DNA of 64,000 nucleotides, from the NCBI GenBank assembly GCA_948567375.1, contig OX419760.1, forward strand, positions 31,062,001 to 31,126,000, read 5' to 3'. Made by a program: the position numbers and the translations under genes. The notes under the pieces are model-generated. The model did no database searches. It had not been told where the DNA came from and was given only the letters and a program-made list of their open reading frames with translations. This document shows positions 43,375-55,577 of this stretch, one piece after another (position 1 is the stretch's first letter; each line of letters opens with the position of its first letter). Source of the DNA: Lunularia cruciata (lineage: Eukaryota > Streptophyta > Marchantiopsida > Lunulariales > Lunulariaceae).

Positions 43375-43740
43375 GGTCTGACCTTACCTCCTCCCCTAAT
43401 TTGTCTCATTGAGAGCTTTCCAATGGTACCTCCCTCACGTGATTTTGAGATTCCTATAGGAAGATTCCCTAGAAGATTCTCTTCGGTCAAAGCTTGTTTG
43501 ACCAACCAGATAGGACCAGGACCGACATGTCACACATCTAAGTAAGTAATCCAACGGTGGAGCTTGATGACATGTCACCTATCTATGTACCTAATCCTAT
43601 GGTGGAGCTTCATTGGAGGAGATCCGCTTTGCCTATATAATAAAGAGAGGGTGCTCCTTTGGGGCATCAGTGTTTGAGTGTGAAAGGGTGTGTTCTCAGG
43701 GTGTGTTTCTCTTTAGGTCTCCTATCCTCGGAGTATTACA
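43375..43740 (+). repeat. 3' LTR of element B, right part
   Basis: Resumes the B LTR after element C, beginning with the duplicated GGTC and ending GGAGTATTACA; aligns with 29727-30088. Confidence 0.92.
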
Positions 43741-44688
43741 ACACCTTACACAAACATGGTGCACAAATAGAAAGTAGAGAATGGAATAGGTCCAATCATA
43801 AGAAGTCTAAATGAAAACCTCCATCTTATAAATCAACATCGATTGCCTTTACCACCATTTGGTATTTGACATAATAAGAGTGTCTATCTACTCCTAAGCT
43901 ACCAAGATCACCAAGGATGGGATCAAATGGCCTTTCCTAGCCAAAGCTACATGTGTATAGGTATTAGTCAACCAATCATTAGGACAACAAGTGAAGGTGG
44001 ACTAGTTGAAAAGGCATCAACCTAAGAACCAAAGATTTGAGGTTCAAATCTAGAAGGATGTATACCTCAAATTCATCTAAATTGGCTAGCCTCATGCAAA
44101 CAAGCTAGCCCTATACCACTCAATACCAAGTGAAGTCTTTCTTCTTGCCAATTTGAACCCGCTCCAAATCTAGCCAAGCTTCATCTCAAGCACTAACTAG
44201 GGCAATTTTAGCAACCTCTAACTTGACCTCTAAATCTGGACAACCTCTAGATCTAGACAACCTTTGCCAATTTGACGCACCTCCTTTACAATTGGTTGAT
44301 TGCCAAATCCTTTGTTAATTATCAACTCAAGCCAAATTGAGAGGATAAAGATCTCCAAACCTCTAATTCAAGGAAATGGGTTCCTAAATCTACCTCCAAT
44401 TTTTCATTTTATGCTCAATTTGCACCAAATCAACCTTGATTTCACCTCCTTGGTCTCAAATCAAACACCCATTATCTCAAATTGACTCAATTATCAAAAA
44501 TTTGGCTAGCTTTTCCACACACCATCCGCTCCACTACCAAACATTTATCAACTTGAATAGGGCTTCTACATACAATCAACTTCAAGGAAATCTAAGACCA
44601 CAATCAAATGTACCAACGATCAGCCAAGCTTGGAGATACCACCAACATCCTTAGTTCTTACACTTGATTTCTCTTTTATTCACTTTTA
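43741..44688. other. Degraded sequence with a tRNA-like motif
   Basis: No coding sequence recognised. Around 43996-44054 the plus strand has an A-box-like TGGACTAGTTG and, 34 nt on, GGTTCAAATCT, close to the pol III B box consensus, with CCTAA at an anticodon-like place. It could be a tRNA-derived SINE head. The rest is pyrimidine- and CAA-rich, with short palindromic words. Confidence 0.35.
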
Positions 44689-45123
44689 TGATGTAATCAG
44701 TTCATTCTTCCACTTGAATCACACTCAAATCAAATCTTTACTTGATCCTTCACTTAACAATCTACCAACAATCTCGCATTGATTACAATCAAGTCACATC
44801 CATTCTAGCTAAGAGACTCCAAGTGACATTCACCGATCTTTGTCCACCATAGCCAAGAACTTGAAGGCTCAACATCAAAGAAGTGTAGCTCTTTGGAGCT
44901 GCACTTTGAAAGTATATTTCTCGATTGTCTCCAGCTTTAACGGTGCCATTGACGATACATTTGATGGTACGAATGGTGGATCCCATTATGTGATTAGTAA
45001 CCCTAACATGAAATCCGACTGCCAACAAGTAGTCCATAAGTAACTACCAAAATAACTATGACTACCAACACTACCACTCCAACATCCAAGGAAACTAGCT
45101 TTGGTACTACAAATGTCATTACA
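44689..45123. repeat. Repeat X, second copy
   Basis: Aligns with 8513-8954 in the same orientation, including CAATCTACCAACAAT, GATTACAATCAAG, TTTGATGGT and GTAACTACCAAAATAAC. Minus-strand frames in both copies keep QVLGYGGQR or QVFGYGGKR. Candidate 5' LTR of minus-strand element D. Confidence 0.6.
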
Positions 45124-48100
45124 TGTGTATGGTTTATATGATAAAGCCCTTAATTTTCTTAGGTTTGATTTTTTTTTCACTGTATCAAAATCAGACTTAA
45201 ACAAATGGTCACTATAGTGTTGATTGTGACTAAGTGTAGTTCTTAGTGGAAGTTGCTTAGGGAGTCAATTATATGTTTCTATATTCTTACATGTTCTATA
45301 TTTTTGAAACAGATCTTTGAATAAAGATTTTATTTTCAAGTCTTTGTAAATGCAGTTTCTTGAGATATTGTAGTTTAAAGAAATTACAATTAGTAAGCAA
45401 GGAGTAGGTTTGCAAATATACTTCAGTTTGCAAAGATTACCTTTAATTGCTTTTAGTGGTTTATTTTATCTTTCTTTATCATAATCTATTTCACTTATAC
45501 AATTTGCATTTTATCAAGAGACAATTCTAATTTGGAGCACAACCAATTAACCATAGTGTTAATATCACATTTTTGTCATGAATGCTTGTCTTTTTGAGTT
45601 AACTATGTGCCAAAAATTATTCTTATTTATTGGAGCATGATAAATAACTAATTGCAATCTTTGATTTCAAAATTATCTTAGCTTATAATGGTAGATAAGA
45701 TGGTCGTCAAGATGATTACAAGCTTCAAGAATAACAAAATGTTCTCATGATTAACATTAATATATGTAATGCGGTTTTATGCCAATTTCCTAAGTTTTAC
45801 TTCTCATAATCAAGTGGTGATTTATTTTCATGTTATGAATAATATGAAGCTCTAACAAGTAAAAAAATTTCATATAGAGGAATTTCTAAAGTAAGAAGCT
45901 TTATATACATAGAGGAACTTTCACTTCTCTAAACTTGGTTTACTAGACTTTCCCCTTCCTAAGTGGTATATCCTTCAATTCATTGAAGTGGGTAAATCAT
46001 TGCTCTATCTATAATGAAAATGGACTTAATTTATATAATATATAGTAGATTAGTTTTCATTTGTAGCAAATAATGCATGAAAATACTTTTTATGCGTTTG
46101 AAGCTCTTCTCATGATATATTCTTTCATATATTAGATGATGTTTATTTAATGTGATATCTAGGTATGAATCTTGTCTATTTTAAGTTAGATGTCTAACAA
46201 TAATATTATATATGATAACATGAGTAATTTTTGTCATTAATTTGAGAAAATCCTTGTGATACATGCTTAATGATATATATAATATGTAGCTATTGAGATA
46301 TTTTAATATTTTTGTTTAGCTTTAACTATATAGAATTGTATCATTATCTTGATAACTAATCAAACTAGTACTATACTGCTGCCTTATTGTACAAACCCAT
46401 CATCCATTCAGAAACTTCTTAACCATCTATTACAATTTATACTACCTCAAAGTAACATAACATTTTTCTTATAAACACCTCTATTAATTTTATTATTTAA
46501 CTTAATTTGAAATCTATAAATGATCGATCCCGTATCTCTCAGGTCATGGAAAAGGTCATATTGGTAACTAGTACTCCACTTGGTACAATATTTTCACACT
46601 AAAACTTTTTCTATAATAACTTGTAATAATACCAGTATTTTCGCACCCTAAGACTAGTCTAGTAGGTGGAGATTGGAACATGAAAACTCCATTTACCTAT
46701 CAACCTTATGTATGTAGTAAACTAGCAATCATTATAAACAAAAGGGAAAACTTGCATTAACAGTCAACTTTGGCAACAATAAGTATCTAACCTATAACAC
46801 GTCTCCTTGCTACAAATTTTTCCTATTTATCAAAAAACTTGATTACATATATTGAGTAGGAATTTTATTGCCAAGATTGTGAATAGTCTTTTTCTTCTAG
46901 TTGTTTTGATCCGGAATGTTTTATACGTATGAATGAATGTACATCATTATCAAAATGTACCCATGAGCGGATAAGAGGGAAGCACCCAAAATGATTTGGT
47001 TAGTCAGTAATACTTTTGCTCAAAAGACCTAAAAATGTATGAAGATTGATATATATTGATTAAATTTAAATAATAAAAAGGTTAATTAATAAATATTGAA
47101 CAAATTTAAGTATAATTCAGCTGGTGGGACCTCCTCATGAGGTTCAGGTAATGAAATTGAACTGCTAACACAGAATTTCAGGCAGAAAGAAGAAAAATAA
47201 AAGTTAGCGTATCAGATTTCTTCATATGGTGCAAGAGAACACGGTTTAGGGTTTATATAAAATCCATATTTTACTTGTATCATAATAGTAGCCCACTAAA
47301 AATAAAGACTAGCAATACTAACCCTTCACGGCTTGTCTACAAATTGTTATGATTCTTGGCTACAGGGTCTTCGCTTTGAACTCCTTTGTAGCAGCCGTGG
47401 TCATTTTGTAGTCTTCGTCCTTAATACGAAGACATAATATACTCTTTTGATGTTACAAAGATATAACATTTATGAAATTTGAAGTTTATAAAATTTTAAT
47501 TTATTAAAGATATTTCTTGGGTTCAATGATTGGAATTAAGGAGTTTTGTATAATAAGATGATAAGCTCTTCATCAATACATGTAAAATATTTAAAAAAAT
47601 TATGTCCAAATTGGTTTATTGTTTGATGCATCCATTCTTACTTAACTCAAACTATGAACTAAGTATTGTAGTAAATTATTAAATTTTTTTATTAATAATA
47701 TATATTATATTTATTTATCAATAAATTAATTCTTGCTAAAACTATTCGCCTTTGTCACAAACTATGAACTAGAAATATTACAGATTTCATTATTATTAAT
47801 AATTATATTATAATTTATTTAAATACGAATAAATTAACATCTCATTGAAACTATTCACCTTTGTCAAAGTGCACTCGGGGCGATTCCAACCGTTAACATT
47901 TGGGATATTGGGCACAGTAAGAGAACAACATCAAATTTCCTCAAATGTCCATAGAGTATGAAGGGGTAGTCATCCCTCCGAATAACGTGTTCTAACAAGG
48001 GATGGGTCGAATTAGAAATATTCTCATTGATTTATTACAGTAAAAAATTAAAAATATTTTTATTTTATTATTTAAGATAAAGAAAATCTTGGGTTTGAGT

Positions 48101-48453
48101 TCATGAAACATTTTCCGGTTGGGATCTAGGCATTCTATGATTATTATACAAATAAAAACCAAAAAATATTAGAAACCTTCAGTACTCCCCGAAAAGCTCA
48201 TTAACACGTAGTTCTGTAACATCTTGATTGAAAACAATATGGTAATATGCTAATCCAAGTAAAGATAATTAAGTGCCGTCTAATTAATTCATTGCTTCCG
48301 ATGGTCAATATGGGTGCAAATATCAATGATACAATGACATGTTAATTCAAACAACGTATATCTATTTATTTATGGCATGATGGAAGGAAAAGACTTAATA
48401 TGTTGAATTTATAATTAATCATGCTTATCGAATAATATAACTGATATTGATAT

Positions 48454-48490
<37 letters not shown>

Positions 48491-49100
48491 GCTAAAATCT
48501 AAAAACTCAACCCCCTTGTAAACACATAAGTTTTTAGTGGTATTCAATTTCAAATGATTCTGTATATTATACTATGTAAACTCTTGTAAGACGGGCCGCT
48601 GTAAAGAAAGGGATAGGGTAGAATTTAAAAGGGAAAATTTGATAAATGCGTTTGGAGTTCTCACTATTTTGAAATATACCGTGGAAGTTCGTACAATAAA
48701 AAAAATATGCCCCTCGTTACTATAAGATGCAACTTCTAAAACGCACCCCATCTAAATCGTTCTTGTATGTAACAGTGAGTCCAGTGACTCCGATGTTCTG
48801 GTTTCGTTTCCTTCTGCTTCGTGAGTGTCAAGTTGCAGTAAGCCGGTGCTCCCTAAGATAAACGGCTTCTAAACTCTTTCACGAGTTTCATTTTGATTCT
48901 TTCACTTAGTAAGATGGCTGCTTCTGATTTTAGCACTAGGTCTAATTTTGGCTCCTTTCCATGAAGAATCGTAAATTGATGGGTCGAGTTAGGGCATCCA
49001 CATATAGTGATTACATATAATCAATCGACTATCGCAAATGTGCACTGGTAATATGAATTCATAGATCTTTAGCACACTGTAAATTGGTGCGTTCCAATAT
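45124..49100. other. AT-rich intergenic region
   Basis: About 4 kb with no coding pattern, RNA gene or LTR recognised on either strand; long A/T runs throughout. An (AT)n microsatellite of about 28 bp lies at 48457-48484. Confidence 0.6.
48457..48484. repeat. (AT)n microsatellite
   Basis: Uninterrupted AT dinucleotides, about 14 units. Confidence 0.95.
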
Positions 49101-49614
49101 TACGAAGACTAGACGAGAGACCAAAAGACGCTATCCGTGAACAATCATAACCCGCAGTCCAGAACCCTTAACACATGCATACAACATACAGGAATGTCTG
49201 GCTTCGAGGTGTATCCTAGAGAACCGAGGGTATATTTGCAATTTTACGAACGCACATGGACATGTTTCAAAATAGTGAAAACTACAAGGGTATTTAACAA
49301 ATTTGCACAATTTAAAATGGTAATAAAGGATAAAGGATAAAGGATATCGTGTATATACAGTACTTATAAAGTACCGCTGGATTGAAGGGAATGCGCGTCG
49401 CGAGGCAGGTTCAAGATAATTTCTGCGCATGGCTGTAAATTGCTAGGAAACCGAGTGCAGATTCGTGGAATGGTGAAATTGCCGTCCATGACTGGTTGGT
49501 CAAACCTCCTGTTCTTACGCGCTTGAAGGATCAGCACTGTTTCCCATGTGTGCATATTATTTCTGGAGAGATATATTCGTAGATCCTTTTCATCCCAGGT
49601 TCGTCAAAATGTGC
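49101..49614. other. Unrecognised sequence downstream of the LRR remnant
   Basis: Open frames on both strands around 49131-49555 match nothing I recognise and overlap each other. GC content rises compared with the AT-rich spacer, which may mark the 3' end of the degraded LRR gene. Confidence 0.35.
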
Positions 49615-52560
49615 TTATCTGCTCCAAGATTTCATCTTGTATTTTGGATCCTCCCCAAAGTTTATGACCTTGAGAAACGCGTTCGGACTTAAGTTATCCA
49701 TCAACTTTTGAATTAAATTCCACGATGGCTTTATGAGTGTCAGAGTCCATGGATAAAACAGAATGAAGTCATGAAAGAAAGATGATTCCGAGGTAAAACT
49801 TATCAACAACCCGCAATGAAACATTACACTGAGCAGCTCAAAGGAAGGAGAATACAAATCATTCTGCTTTGTATTAACTAGCTGACGAAAATCCGAACAT
49901 CTCGATTTAATCTCCATCGACCATGACGGTCAGATCGAACGTTGAGCTATACTCCACGTTTGACAATGCTTTCTTGGTTGGGTTTTCAGCACGGGACATG
50001 CGAGCGTGTCTTAGAACATCTCCATCGCAATGGCGGCTTAAGGATACGTTGCATGACTATAGTGTGTATGTCTAGGGTCCCCTGTTCTGGGATTCTCTAG
50101 AAGCTTGAAACCCGTTCTCTCCTTTAAGCTGAAGTAAAGTCTCAGGCAAAGAATCAAGAACAGGTACAGTATATACAGTGCACAGAAATGCATAGTGGTG
50201 ATCCCTTGGTATTTCTTCTCTCACATGCACACGGAAACCCTGTCTTGCTTGTCAAATATTTCTACGGATCACGTTCTTCTTCAGTATAACAACTACTCAT
50301 GTATCCACTATCGCTACACTGAAATGAAATAGTTGGTCCAGACCTTCGGGCATAATCTGAATAGCATTGCAGTACATACTTGAAGTGATTCTAAGTTTGT
50401 CAGCTGCCCGATGGAACTGAGGAGGCCCTTCTGCTTACTGCATTTATCTGCAGGTAATCTTGTTTGCTTCTAAAGTCGGCTCAAACATTCTGGTGAGTGT
50501 TCTATATTCATAATGATCCTTATGTTATTAAGATGTAGTACGAAAGATGGAATACTCGTCAGAGAATTCCTATCCGAGAGATATCCATCCGGAAGATATG
50601 TAAATTTCTCCGAGATGGTGAACTGTCCTCTAGACTGTTCATGGATCTATAGGCAAGGAGAGTACATACTTACAATCTCCCACATCTTCGAATGAACCGG
50701 TATTGCTCCCGCAAACCCCACTCTGAACGTTGATGCGTTGTAGGAGACGAGGACAGTGCGCTTCTGAGAGGCACCTTGTTATCTTCAGGATTGTCACAAC
50801 GATTTCAGTCCTGCACACCTCTCGCTTCTCTGATCCAGAAACGTTTGGGAGTGATATTCAAACTATAGCAGTCAATATCAAATAGCTGTTAAGAAAATTC
50901 AATTCTCGCGACGTACCTGGCCACCAAAGTGTGATAAGTGTGATTCACATACAGTATCCACTCCATCACAATTCTTTATTCGCAACTCTTCCGTTGTTCG
51001 AGTTGAAGATTTGCTCAACTTTACCAAAGCTCCTCGGGACAATTTTCAGACTTAAATACCTTCACATCCTCATTATTCAGATATGTCATCTCTCCAATGC
51101 ATCGATCTCCTCAACTCGAATCTTGCAAGAGAATAACAGAGTCCCACACCATTTGTAATGCTAGAGGTCTCCCCAGGACGAGGCAACGCTTTTAGAAGTC
51201 AAGATTATATTGAGGTCCCAATATTGTATATTGGGACCTTAATACTCCCGTGTTAAAGGATGGGAGGCTATTGGGGGATCGAGTGACTGAAGCGTATTGG
51301 TTCTTGTGCTCGTTCTAGATTTAAGCAAGGACATGGAATTGGTGCATTCTTTGCCAATCTCGTTGATATTTACTTCACGGTGACACAAAGTGGAGCTCAT
51401 TGGGCAAGGACGGATAGTGGAGCCTATTTTTGGTGCAGCAGCCTTACCTTACCTGGACTTAGCTTTTGGGATGCTGAACATCGAGCGAGCTTAGGTCAAT
51501 CCACATTTTATTTCCAAAAGCGAACGTTTCTCATGACGGACATGCTAAATATCTGCACAAATAAATCATTTCAAGAAGAAAAATCTCGTACTTATTCGCT
51601 GCGTTTCCTTTACATCTTTAGACAAGTCTCACCCTATTGGAGATTCAATTTGCGGTATGCATGCAAAAGATGGATAGTATTCCAAATACATCAAACACGA
51701 GCGGATCGTCTACATTTGCGCTGGCTCATAGAAAGACCCCTAAGGTCATTGGACTCACTCTGAAGTCCACCCAAATCAACCATTTATTTCATTTCATTTC
51801 ATTTCTTCTTTGGAGTCTCCACTTTTTTGGGAGGAATCTAGGGACATTGATTTCTTCCTGCGGTCCTGCAAGATGGTCCACCACGAGTCTCTTAAAGAGC
51901 AGGAAGGTCATTTGGCCGGGTCCCATGCAACCTACAGAATCCTTTTGCGTCCGTCCGGCGGGCAGCCTGTCCGTGCCCGACCAGTTTCCGAGATTTCTGT
52001 CTAGACGGTCTAGGTGGTCAGGTTAACAGAAAGTGGTGCCGCGTATTACCATAAGCAATAGTGGACAGGTTTCACCGGATCGTATCGGTTCCTTCCACTA
52101 AGGACGGACTTTCCGTTTCAGAGACGCATAATTTACGATCCCTGAATAAACATAATGTTTCCGTGGACAATTGCAAATATGAAGCCGGGAGCTCGTCTAG
52201 TAACGTGACAATTCTCCGCACACGTGTAACTGACCAAATATTTTGCATAGTTTTCAGAAGTTTTAACTCAAGGATTCTCAACTTTCTCAGTTCCGGAAAT
52301 TTTCTGGAAGATTGACAACAGTCTTCCAAGATAAGAACAGCCAAATGAGAAAGCCCTTCCACATCCCCTTCACGTAATTGCCAGCTATTTTCCCAGAAAA
52401 CGTAAGGTGTTCCAGTGTCTCTCTTCCTTGGACCATCGGTCATGTGTAGCATTCCCAGATTTCGAGAGAACCTGGAAGAACCATGGGATTCCCTCTGGCG
52501 TAGAGATGATATCCTCAACAAGTGAAGCTCTTCCATTTACGCCAGTGAATCCCATTCTCT
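49615..52560 (-). pseudogene. Leucine-rich-repeat remnant of a plant NBS-LRR-type gene
   Basis: Minus-strand segments in transcript order show typical LRR text. The frame 52536-52072 has NLGMLHMTDG, GLSHLAVLILEDC and FPELRKLRILELK. About 50860-50660 has VTILKITRCLSEAHCPRLLQ and FEDVGDCK. About 50560-50500 has LTSIPSFVLHLNNIRII. About 50450-50400 has GLLSSIGQLTNLESLQ followed by a possible GTATGT donor. The frame 49917-49615 may be the C-terminal part. Frames shift and stop codons intervene (for example TAA directly before the 52536 start), so it is best called a decayed gene, although unrecognised introns may explain some breaks. No P-loop or NB-ARC motif was found between here and the hydrolase gene upstream. 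Confidence 0.65.
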
Positions 52561-55500
52561 GTGGAACAAGAAACGATTAGCAAAGGATCCAAATTCGAAG
52601 AAAACTGCATTAGTTTCTCGACTCAAAGAAATCGAGAGCAACTCGTGAGGGCAGAGTCTCCAGACAAAGTCCAAGTTCATATGGTATTCTCATCATCACA
52701 TGGTAAGTACGTTACCAATTATTCCATTGCATCTCGATGAATACCATGTACTATCTCATTGATATTGTTAGTTTACCATTACGAAAAACATCACATCATG
52801 TTCTACAGATCTTTTCAGAACCAGTCGAAAATTGCGGTGCACATTGCACCACCTCAGTAGGTTTACAGCAACGTCCAGCTGCCATACCTGTGTGCAACTA
52901 ATTAAGATGAACCCTTAAAACCTTTTCATGCTTGCCAAGGCCGTTAACACTATTTGCCTACAGTATGTCCTTTTCACTCCTATCTAGAGATCCTGTTTTA
53001 TACAACTTGTCTAGAGCGTCCTTCCATCGATCTTATCTCTACTTCTTTCTCACAGATATGCTAAACACGTTTTTCAGGTCATCCAATGAACACCTGCATC
53101 GTAAAGAAGCAAAATAGAGTTACTTGTTCTTGAAATACTTATGGAAACTGTGTTTGAAGAGGTATGGACTATCATAGTGCATACCTCGTCTTCAAAAATC
53201 GTACGCAAAAAGGTGTCTTGAAAGAAACTACTAGAGCTTTGATCCTGGGTTTACATACAGGTCCCGTTCTTAATATTGCTAAGCGATTTGTGTCAGCTCC
53301 CCTCTCTTTGTATGGGAGGAATGCTGGATCCACGCTCCGAAGTTCTTAAACTGTGAGATAATAATTTCAGTGAATACGAACTAGGGAAGGAGGTTACATT
53401 CACTATGCATACTCATGAATACATTTCGGTTGGTGTAAACTTAAGAACGTTCTATCTACTACCATGCTCATGAACACATTACGGTTCCTTGATGAATACA
53501 ATCCACAAAATAATACATGAGAAACTCTAAAAGTACCACAAACTACTGAAACTTAAACGAACCTATCGCTCAATCTTGACATGCTACTGTAACATCGCCC
53601 TGTGTTGGGATGAAAAGCTAATCTATGCAATATCCGTACCAGGACGAAACCACTTCACATATAATCGAAAAACACTGCTTCACAAACTATAGATATTTTC
53701 CAACCAGAGTGATGATGTTGATACTCTGAAATAAACCTAGTCTGGACGTAGTATCGCTGGAGTCACTGGATCGACAGATTTCCTTGGAGTGGTGGTCTTG
53801 TTCCCATGCCAAACTAGACCCAGAATGAGGTGTAGAGCAGGAACACATTCCCCTTCAAATGCCGTGGAAATTATTTGTGTCTTCGAGTAACGGTTGATCT
53901 GCGTTTGCTCTTCCCAGGAATTCAGCTTTCTAACAGAACTTCTTTCAAGACCATATCTCCTACGCCATGTCCCACCTAGACCACTGGGCAATGTTGCTCC
54001 ACCTTACCGAGCTCCACGATGGATCTTGCTAGAGTTTCTCCTAAGAGTATGTATCAATCTGGAAGAAACTCGAATAAGCCGAGCTTGTTATATTGGAACC
54101 ATAGCGAATTCAAGAAGAAACGAGCTTGAGGGTATGCTTCTACCAGCAAAAATTCGAGGCAACATTTTTATCCAGCTATGCACCAGGGATATCAAACGAT
54201 GGCCACAATGATAACCATGATATCGAATATACATGAGCAAATTAATTAGTCAACTTAAACGATGGCTTTTCAACAAGAGTAGCGCTCTAAACAGTAGATT
54301 TATTTCCTTTACTTAAGGTGGTAAACAAGCAATAAGTCTCAGTGGGTACGACTGTCCAAATCCGCCATCAGAATGAGGTATCTCAGGAAATTTAGGAGCA
54401 ATTTGACGGATAGATAAAACGAGACATGCAAACCAGAAACTAGGAGGAAATTAGCATCAAATCCTGTAAGTCACATCCAATGGTTATTGGGGGATGTAAA
54501 CATAATGAATGAAAGAATCTTAGATCCTTTCTCCTCTGGCAATGTGTCGAGTAGAGAAAATGCATATTTTACAGATTTTGAAATAGAAAAGTATAAATAG
54601 AAATAGTTCAGAGGTCAAAACAAGTTCACTACAATAATCACATTTGAATTAGGCGCTCGTGTTTACGAAGTCATAAATTCTAAACGTACAAGTAGTGCCA
54701 CACGACACTCTATTACCAACCGCAGTTCAGGATAGGAGAAATGAGAACGACGATGGGAGAGAAGAAGAGGAAGACTAGAGATAAGAGAAGGTGATATTCT
54801 GTGTGTGGATGCAAAAAAGAAATTAACAACTGGGCACTCTCTGCTTAGATCTTAGATCAATCGGTTGGACCAGGGAGGAGCTTGAATACAGATACCTGTA
54901 CCACTATACCAACACAGGATATACTGTAACGTAGTGGTTGGCTGGTAGTTCGCTATTCCAATCAACTCTGATCAGATCAGGCTTGAGCAGGCAAGGGACC
55001 AGGATGATCTCAATTCGTGTTTTCCCGCCGAATTTGAACCCAAGTTCACCTACCACTCATTACCAATTATCTCATTAAATCACTTGATGCAACCATCTGA
55101 AGCACATGAATCATCTCAGAAATTGATCTAATCAACCAACGCGAGTGCATTGTACCTAACTTCACTCTAACGGTGCTTAACTTGGAGAATAGCTCTGATG
55201 CTAAACTAAGTCTATGTTCTGCAAGAAAAATCTGAATTTTAGGCCGAGAGACTATATTACCTTCAATGCTCATCGACAAACATCCTCACAATCAATATAG
55301 GTGCGATAATTTCCATGGATTCCACTCACAAAACACTTCTGTTGCATCTTTATTCATATAAATCAGACAGTAAAGAATACAACCATCTAATCGGTCGGGA
55401 GAAGTGAAGAAAATTGTGCTACTTAACTCGTGGAATCGACCGAAAATGTGTACTACATGATAAGTCCACAGGCATATAAATAAGGGGCATCTAAATATGA

Positions 55501-55577
55501 AGAACCAAAGGCTAGTGAATGTCAATTTCTATCCTGGCCAGGTTGGTGAGTTTTTCCTCGACAGGTTAAGGAGTTGG
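52561..55577. other. Region between LRR remnant and hydrolase gene 1
   Basis: No recognised domain. Open minus-strand frames at 53991-53737 (84 codons, includes QIISTAFEGECVPALHLILG), 55279-55067 (70 codons) and 55525-55292 are orphan; the last lies directly downstream of hydrolase gene 1 and may be its 3' UTR. An NB-ARC domain, expected if hydrolase and LRR belonged to one gene, could not be seen. Confidence 0.4.

Larger units (their letters stand above)
29336..43740 (+). mobile_element. Element B: Ty3/gypsy chromovirus carrying nested element C
   Basis: 5' LTR 29336-30088, primer site 30090-30101, two leader ORFs, gag, protease, RT, RNase H, integrase, chromodomain, polypurine tract (AAAAGGAGGAAGG at 35164-35176) and a 3' LTR starting 35179. 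The 3' LTR is interrupted at 35571 by element C and resumes at 43375-43740. Without C the 3' LTR is about 754 bp, against 753 for the 5' LTR, with only a few percent difference by eye. Pol has some stops, so B is probably not autonomous. No clear target duplication (GCACA / ACACC). Confidence 0.92.

Noticed and set aside
29331-43745. Target duplication for element B.
   Set aside because: Flanks GCACA and ACACC do not match well enough in any register to be called.
49131-49430. 99-codon minus-strand frame near the AT-rich spacer.
   Set aside because: Overlaps an open frame on the other strand and matches nothing; kept only as unassigned sequence.
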